DNA of 10,252 bases from Flaviramulus sp. (GTDB lineage Bacteria > Bacteroidota > Bacteroidia > Flavobacteriales > Flavobacteriaceae). Below, piece by piece: positions 6,235-10,252 of the stretch. The stretch lies in assembly GCA_023255235.1 (NCBI GenBank), contig JALRJA010000051.1:1-10252 (forward strand), in the 5' to 3' direction. The notes under the pieces are model-generated. The model made no database searches and was not told the DNA's origin. It was given only the letters and a program-made list of their open reading frames with translations. Positions within the stretch are counted from its first letter, which is position 1. Each line of letters begins with the position of its first letter. The translations under genes and the position numbers were made by a program.

Positions 6235-6262
6235 TAAAAAACTCCGATAATATTATCGGAGT
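6235..6262 (-). terminator. Intrinsic terminator/attenuator between rpsP and rimM
   Basis: Bases 6241-6262 are a perfect palindrome: arms ACTCCGATAA and TTATCGGAGT around a central TA, so the effective stem is about 9 bp with a tight loop. On the minus strand the stem is followed by TTTTTTATTTTATT, as in a rho-independent terminator. It lies 28 bases after the rpsP stop and only 16 bases before the rimM ATG, so it probably lowers rather than abolishes rimM transcription, or regulates its translation. Confidence 0.7.
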
Positions 6263-6289
6263 TTAAAAGTATAAAAAATCACTGTTTTT

Positions 6290-6871
6290 TTACTCTTCTT
6301 CTTTAACTTCAGGAGTTTCCTCAACTGCAGTTTCTTGAGTTTCTTCAGCTGGAGCTTCTGCTGTTTCCGCTGTTTCTGCTGCTGTATTTTCAGCAACCTC
6401 TTCAACAACTTCTTCTTCTACTGCTGGAGCTACTGCTGCAGTACGAGCTTCGTTTGCTGCTTTTTCTGCTTCAAGTGCTTTTGCTTTTGCTTGAGCCTGA
6501 GCTTTAGATAACCCATCTGTTTTGGCTTGTATTTTAGCTGCTTTTTCTTCTAACCAAGCATTAAATTTTGCTTCGGCTTGTTCTTCTGTTAAAGCACCTT
6601 TTCTAATACCGCCTGCTAAATGGTTTTTTAATAAAGCACCTTTGTAAGACAAAATGGCTTTAGCTGTATCGGTTGGTTGAGCACCATTTTGTAACCATTT
6701 TACAGCACCATCAATGTTTAATTCAACTGTTGCTGGGTTTGTGTTTGGGTTGTAAGCACCTAATTTTTCTAGGTATTTACCATCTCTTTTTGATCGTGCA
6801 TCTGCTGCTACAATCCAGTAGTAAGGTTTCCCTTTTTTACCGTGTCTTTGTAATCTAATTTTTACTGGCAT
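6290..6871 (-). CDS. rpsP: 30S ribosomal protein bS16 with long acidic C-terminal extension
   Basis: The first ~80 residues are bS16: MPVKIRLQRHGKKGKPYYWI, VAADARSKRDGKYLEKLGAYNP (21-42) and DGAVKWLQNGAQPTDTAKAIL (54-74). bS16 binds 16S rRNA in the 30S body and is needed for assembly. E. coli S16 has about 82 residues; here there are 193. Residues 81-147 form a charged, Ala/Lys/Glu-rich helical segment (LTEEQAEAKFNAWLEEKAAKIQ), and 148-193 are a disordered-looking Glu/Ala/Val tail (EEEVVEEVAEN... ending EVKEEE). Extended bS16 is, as I recall, common in Bacteroidota, so this is probably not a fusion error. The ATG (6869-6871) gives the exact family N-terminus. A -7 box at 6920-6927 and a leader hairpin at 6888-6902 lie upstream. 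First gene of rpsP-rimM-trmN6. Confidence 0.96.
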   Translation of the reverse strand: MPVKIRLQRHGKKGKPYYWIVAADARSKRDGKYLEKLGAYNPNTNPATVELNIDGAVKWLQNGAQPTDTAKAILSYKGALLKNHLAGGIRKGALTEEQAEAKFNAWLEEKAAKIQAKTDGLSKAQAQAKAKALEAEKAANEARTAAVAPAVEEEVVEEVAENTAAETAETAEAPAEETQETAVEETPEVKEEE

Positions 6872-6887
6872 ACGTAATTAATTATTT

Positions 6888-6902
6888 GAGGTTCTCGACC
6901 TC
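6888..6902 (-). promoter_or_regulatory. Leader hairpin in the rpsP 5' untranslated region
   Basis: A perfect 5-bp inverted repeat: GAGGT (6888-6892) and ACCTC (6898-6902) around TCTCG. It lies between the -7 box and the rpsP ATG, 17 bases from the start codon. Being transcribed, it could shape translation or be a feedback site for bS16; this is inference from position only, and short hairpins also occur by chance. Confidence 0.35.
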
Positions 6903-6919
6903 GGTTATTAATGAGGGTG

Positions 6920-6927
6920 CAAATGTA
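6920..6927 (-). promoter_or_regulatory. Bacteroidota-type -7 box of the rpsP promoter
   Basis: On the minus strand these bases read TACATTTG, a full match to TAnnTTTG. A weak -33 candidate TGTG (plus 6945-6948) lies 17 bases upstream. The predicted transcript starts near 6914-6916, giving a leader of about 45 bases before the rpsP ATG. Confidence 0.6.
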
Positions 6928-6981
6928 AAATATTTTTTTTAATTCACAGCCTATTATTTTTATTTGATAGACTAAAAATTT

Positions 6982-8034
6982 TTAAAATAACAAACAAACA
7001 GGTGATGCTATTTCAATATCGTGAAGAAAAGTAAGTTTTCCAGAGGTTTTATTAATACTAAACACAGCAATATTATTGCTTTTTTGGTTTGCAACTAATA
7101 TAAAGTTTCCACTTGGGTCTAGGGTGAAATTTCTTGGCCAATCACCATGAACACTAATGCTTTGGATTTTCTTAAGAGTTCCGTCTATAGGATGTCTTTT
7201 AAAAACCGCTATAGAATTTTCTCCTCGGTTTGAACCATATACAAAACGTTCGTCTGCCGAGAGATGAATATCTGCACAATAGCTTTTTTCATTAAAACCA
7301 TCTTCTAAAGTAGAGATAGTATCAACTAATATAAATGTGTCGTTAAACTTTTTTGCTATGCTAATGGTAGATGAAAGTTCATTTATAATGTAAATAAATG
7401 CACCATCGCTTGTTGTAGCAAAGTGTCTTGGACCAGAATTGGGTTGAAAAGGAACAATTGATGAGGTAACTTCGTTATAAACGCCATTGTTGAAACGGTA
7501 GAGAAACACACTGTTTTTTCCCAAATCGGCAACATATAAATCGGTATCGGTAAATTGAGCAGAGTGAACATGCGATGTAATGTGGTTTGTGTTATGGCTT
7601 ATCACTTGAGAAAGCGTATTAATTTCCCCATTATTTTTAATTGTGTAAATCGAGCAAGTACCACCTGTATAGTTTGATACTATAATTGTATCTTCAGCTT
7701 CATTAAGAGCAATATGACAAGGATGCCCGCCATTACTAGACACCTTGTTTAATAAAACGAGCGAATCCTTGTTAACTCTAAACGCCGATATTTCGCCTTG
7801 TTCATTTTCATTCACAGCGTAAAGAGTGTTATTTTTTTTGGCATACCTTAAAAAAGAAGGGTTTTCGGTTGTTGCAACCAAGGTTTTGTTTGTTAGTTTA
7901 CCTGTTTTTGTGTCAAACTCAAAACGGTAAATACCGTCACTTTCACCAGTTGTATAGGTACCAACATATAACGTGGGTTTAGAACAACTAATAAGGTTAA
8001 AACTTATAACAAGAATAACTATTTTAAATATCAT
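6982..8034 (-). CDS. Lactonase-family (6-phosphogluconolactonase-like) beta-propeller lipoprotein
   Basis: A 350-residue seven-bladed propeller of the YbhE/Pgl lactonase family (PF10282 type). The repeated blade pattern is visible: LYVGTYTTG...GIYRFEFD (22-40), GGHPCHIALN...VSNYTGGTCSIY, SHVHSAQFTD...LYVADLGKNSVFLY, SGPRHFATTSDGAFIYIINE, and DWPRNFTLDPSGNFILVANQKSNNIAVF. Cytoplasmic members hydrolyse 6-phosphogluconolactone in the pentose phosphate pathway. Here the protein opens with a short hydrophobic segment ending in the lipobox LISC (Cys17), so it should be exported and lipidated. The residues after the Cys (SKPTLY) lack the acidic signal used for surface display in this phylum, so the periplasmic side is likelier. 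An exported propeller argues for a substrate other than 6-phosphogluconolactone. It stands alone between rpsP and the divergent dnaE. Family call firm, substrate unknown. Confidence 0.88.
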   Translation of the reverse strand: MIFKIVILVISFNLISCSKPTLYVGTYTTGESDGIYRFEFDTKTGKLTNKTLVATTENPSFLRYAKKNNTLYAVNENEQGEISAFRVNKDSLVLLNKVSSNGGHPCHIALNEAEDTIIVSNYTGGTCSIYTIKNNGEINTLSQVISHNTNHITSHVHSAQFTDTDLYVADLGKNSVFLYRFNNGVYNEVTSSIVPFQPNSGPRHFATTSDGAFIYIINELSSTISIAKKFNDTFILVDTISTLEDGFNEKSYCADIHLSADERFVYGSNRGENSIAVFKRHPIDGTLKKIQSISVHGDWPRNFTLDPSGNFILVANQKSNNIAVFSINKTSGKLTFLHDIEIASPVCLLF

Positions 8035-8196
8035 AGGAGCAGAATTAAAGCACTATAAATGTAGTAAAAAAAATAAATTAAAAACTTGTTTACAATTAGT
8101 GATAACTTCACATAAAAAAAGTATAATTTCTATGTATTTTTATACGCCTTGTTTTTACATTAAACCAAAATAAAAAACACACGAAAAAACCTTAGA

Positions 8197-10252
8197 ATGT
8201 ATTTAATTTTTGATACTGAAACTACCGGATTACCAAAACGTTGGGATGCTCCTATAACAGATACCGATAACTGGCCAAGATGTATTCAAATTGCCTGGCA
8301 GTTACACGATGCTATGGGAAATTGTATAGAGCATCAAGATTATTTGGTAAAACCAGATGGGTTTAATATTCCGTATGATGCCGAAAAAATTCATGGTATT
8401 TCAACCGAATTGGCAGAAGAACAAGGACTTCCGTTACATGAAGTTTTAGAAAAATTTAATGCCGTATTACATAAAACAACATTTATTGTTGGGCAAAATC
8501 TTAAGTTTGATTTAAATATTATGGGTGCCGAATTTGTGCGCCTTGATATTGCAAACCCTTTGCAAGAACGCCCTGTTTTAGACACCTGTACAGAACACAC
8601 CGCAGAATTATGTCAAATTCCAGGAGGGCGATATGGTAGGTTTAAATTACCTACATTAACAGAGTTGCACCAATACTTATTTAATAAACCTTTTGCCGAG
8701 GCACATAATGCAACTGCCGATGTTGAAGCTACTACACGCTGCTTTTTAGAATTAATTCGTTTAGGCGAATATACCAAAGAAGAATTAAACGTTAAACCCG
8801 ATTATTTTCAGAATTTCAAAGAAGCTAACCCAGAAGAAATTCAGCTTGTTGGTTTAAAACACCTTAACCTTAAAGAAGCGAGTGCTAAAATTAAAGACCG
8901 TCTTAAAAAAAGTGAAGACAATTTAATTTCTTCGGTAGAAATAAAACAAAATATGTCTGATTTAGAAGATGTTGATTTTGTGCATCTTCATAATCATTCT
9001 CAATTTTCAATTTTACAATCTACAATAAGTGTTCAAAGTTTAGTTGAATCTGCAGCAAAACACAACATGCCTGCGGTGGCATTAACAGACCACGCAAACA
9101 TGATGGGTGCTTTTCATTTTGTGCGAGCTATTACCAATCACAATAAATCTGTAAAGGCTAAAAATGAAGCGGCTATTAAAAAAGGTGAAAAACCACTAAA
9201 TAGAGAAATAAAACCCATAATTGGCTGTGAGTTTTTTGTTTGCGAAGACCACACAGACAAAACCAGAAAAGATAATGGTTATCAAATAGTTATGTTAGCA
9301 AAAAACAAAAATGGCTATCATAACTTAGCTAAACTATCATCTCACGCTTATGTTGATGGGTTTTACTACCTTCCTAGAATAGACAAAACCCTCATTAAAA
9401 AATATAAAAAAGACCTCATTGTACTTACGGGAAATTTATATGGAGAAGTTCCTAGTAAAATTTTAAATATTGGCGAAAATCAAGCTGAAGAAGCTTTACT
9501 GTGGTGGAAAGAACAGTTTGGCGATGATTTGTATATTGAGTTAATGCGTCATAACCAAGAAGATGAGAATAGAGTTAATACCGTTTTAATTGAATTTTCT
9601 AAAAAGCATACTATCAAACTAGTAGCTACCAACAACACATACTATTGTGAAAAAGAAGATGCTAAAGCACATGATATTTTACTTTGCGTAAAAGATGGCG
9701 AAAAACAAGCAACACCCATAGGTAGAGGAAGAGGTTATAGATATGGCTTACCTAATCAAGATTATTATTTCAAATCTTCTGATGATATGAAAGCCTTGTT
9801 TAAAGATATTCCAGAAGCCATTAAAAACATTCAAGAAGTAGTTGATAAAGTTGAGGCATATCAATTAGCACGAGACGTTTTATTACCGGGTTTTGCTATT
9901 CCTGATGAATTTAAAGATGAAGCAGATTTGGCTGACGGTGGAAAACGAGGTGAAAATGCTTATTTAAAACATTTAACCTATCAAGGTGCCAAAAAACGCT
10001 ATGGTGAAGCACTTTCTAATGACATCAAAGAACGCCTTGATTTTGAATTAAGTGTTATTGAAAACACAGGATACCCAGGCTATTTTTTAATTGTTGAAGA
10101 CTTTATTCGTGAAGCTAGAAACATGCAAGTTTCAGTAGGACCCGGACGTGGCTCGGCAGCCGGCTCGGTGGTGGCATATTGTTTATGGATTACCAATATA
10201 GACCCGCTTAAATACGACCTGCTTTTTGAGCGTTTTCTTAATCCAGACCGTA
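8197..10252 (+). CDS. dnaE: DNA polymerase III alpha subunit with N-terminal DEDDh exonuclease, 3' partial
   Basis: Open from ATG 8197 to the window end, 685 codons visible. Residues 1-190 form a DnaQ/epsilon-like 3'-5' exonuclease: Exo I FDTETTG with Asp6 and Glu8, Exo II GQNLKFD with Asp105, and Exo III HNATAD with His170 and Asp175, a complete DEDDh set. After a charged linker (about 195-257) the PHP domain starts at [12 protein letters not shown] (His263, His265) with [12 protein letters not shown] (Asp298, His299), Glu345 and His375. Later PHP ligand positions are altered (LTGNLYG; ATNNTYY). The palm begins with [12 protein letters not shown] and [14 protein letters not shown], ending [11 protein letters not shown]; the catalytic aspartates should come just after the cut. 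It is the replicative polymerase with proofreading in the same chain. The start is fixed by the exonuclease's first strand (MYLIFDTE). The gene is divergent from the lactonase; no clear -7 box was found in the 162-base gap. Confidence 0.95.
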   Translation, partial: MYLIFDTETTGLPKRWDAPITDTDNWPRCIQIAWQLHDAMGNCIEHQDYLVKPDGFNIPYDAEKIHGISTELAEEQGLPLHEVLEKFNAVLHKTTFIVGQNLKFDLNIMGAEFVRLDIANPLQERPVLDTCTEHTAELCQIPGGRYGRFKLPTLTELHQYLFNKPFAEAHNATADVEATTRCFLELIRLGEYTKEELNVKPDYFQNFKEANPEEIQLVGLKHLNLKEASAKIKDRLKKSEDNLISSVEIKQNMSDLEDVDFVHLHNHSQFSILQSTISVQSLVESAAKHNMPAVALTDHANMMGAFHFVRAITNHNKSVKAKNEAAIKKGEKPLNREIKPIIGCEFFVCEDHTDKTRKDNGYQIVMLAKNKNGYHNLAKLSSHAYVDGFYYLPRIDKTLIKKYKKDLIVLTGNLYGEVPSKILNIGENQAEEALLWWKEQFGDDLYIELMRHNQEDENRVNTVLIEFSKKHTIKLVATNNTYYCEKEDAKAHDILLCVKDGEKQATPIGRGRGYRYGLPNQDYYFKSSDDMKALFKDIPEAIKNIQEVVDKVEAYQLARDVLLPGFAIPDEFKDEADLADGGKRGENAYLKHLTYQGAKKRYGEALSNDIKERLDFELSVIENTGYPGYFLIVEDFIREARNMQVSVGPGRGSAAGSVVAYCLWITNIDPLKYDLLFERFLNPDR

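Noticed and set aside
8056..8063. TACATTTA on the minus strand as the lactonase promoter
   Set aside because: One mismatch to TAnnTTTG and no -33 element at a proper distance.
7973..8173. Plus-strand open frame of 66 codons across the lactonase-dnaE gap
   Set aside because: Overlaps the lactonase signal peptide region on the other strand, low complexity, no recognised features.
8391..8600. Minus-strand open frame of 69 codons
   Set aside because: Antisense to the exonuclease domain of dnaE, which is conserved and unbroken.

Overview
The window looks like chromosomal DNA from a member of the Flavobacteriia (Bacteroidota). The grounds are low GC with A/T-rich spacers, no Shine-Dalgarno sequence that convincingly sets a start, -7 boxes of the TAnnTTTG type, ribosomal protein bS16 with a long acidic tail, and a replicative polymerase alpha subunit with an N-terminal proofreading exonuclease. 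This placement is inference from gene style, not from a marker gene. No rRNA, tRNA, CRISPR array, insertion sequence or prophage gene was found.

Layout. (1) Bases 1-1508, plus strand: an iron-sulfur cluster, consisting of the 3' part of an Mrp/NBP35-type P-loop ATPase, an 80-residue NifU-C/Nfu scaffold and an adrenodoxin-type [2Fe-2S] ferredoxin. (2) Bases 1509-3651: an accessory-looking segment. It starts with a palindromic intergenic element (1545-1654). Next come two ~94-bp direct repeats (1657-1750 and 2367-2459) flanking a type II toxin-antitoxin pair whose ParE-like toxin seems to lack a central block. It ends with a minus-strand membrane acyltransferase whose last codons lie inside the second repeat. 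(3) Bases 3712-4890, minus: a glutaryl-CoA-dehydrogenase-like acyl-CoA dehydrogenase. (4) Bases 4990-6871, minus: the translation operon rpsP-rimM-trmN6, with a leader hairpin before rpsP, a perfect terminator-like palindrome between rpsP and rimM, and a one-base overlap between rimM and trmN6. (5) Bases 6982-8034, minus: a lactonase-fold beta-propeller lipoprotein. (6) From 8197 to the window end, plus: dnaE with a fused exonuclease, cut just before the catalytic aspartates of the palm.

How it works together. The first three genes fit building and carrying Fe-S clusters. rpsP, rimM and trmN6 cover a 30S protein, a 30S maturation factor and a tRNA methyltransferase, and form the only clear multi-gene functional operon on the minus strand. 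The acyl-CoA dehydrogenase, lactonase and dnaE look like independent housekeeping units. I see no complete undescribed system. The most unusual part is the 1.5-2.5 kb interval, where a repeat-bounded, apparently decaying toxin-antitoxin unit sits against a palindromic element. This could be a mobile or exchangeable module.
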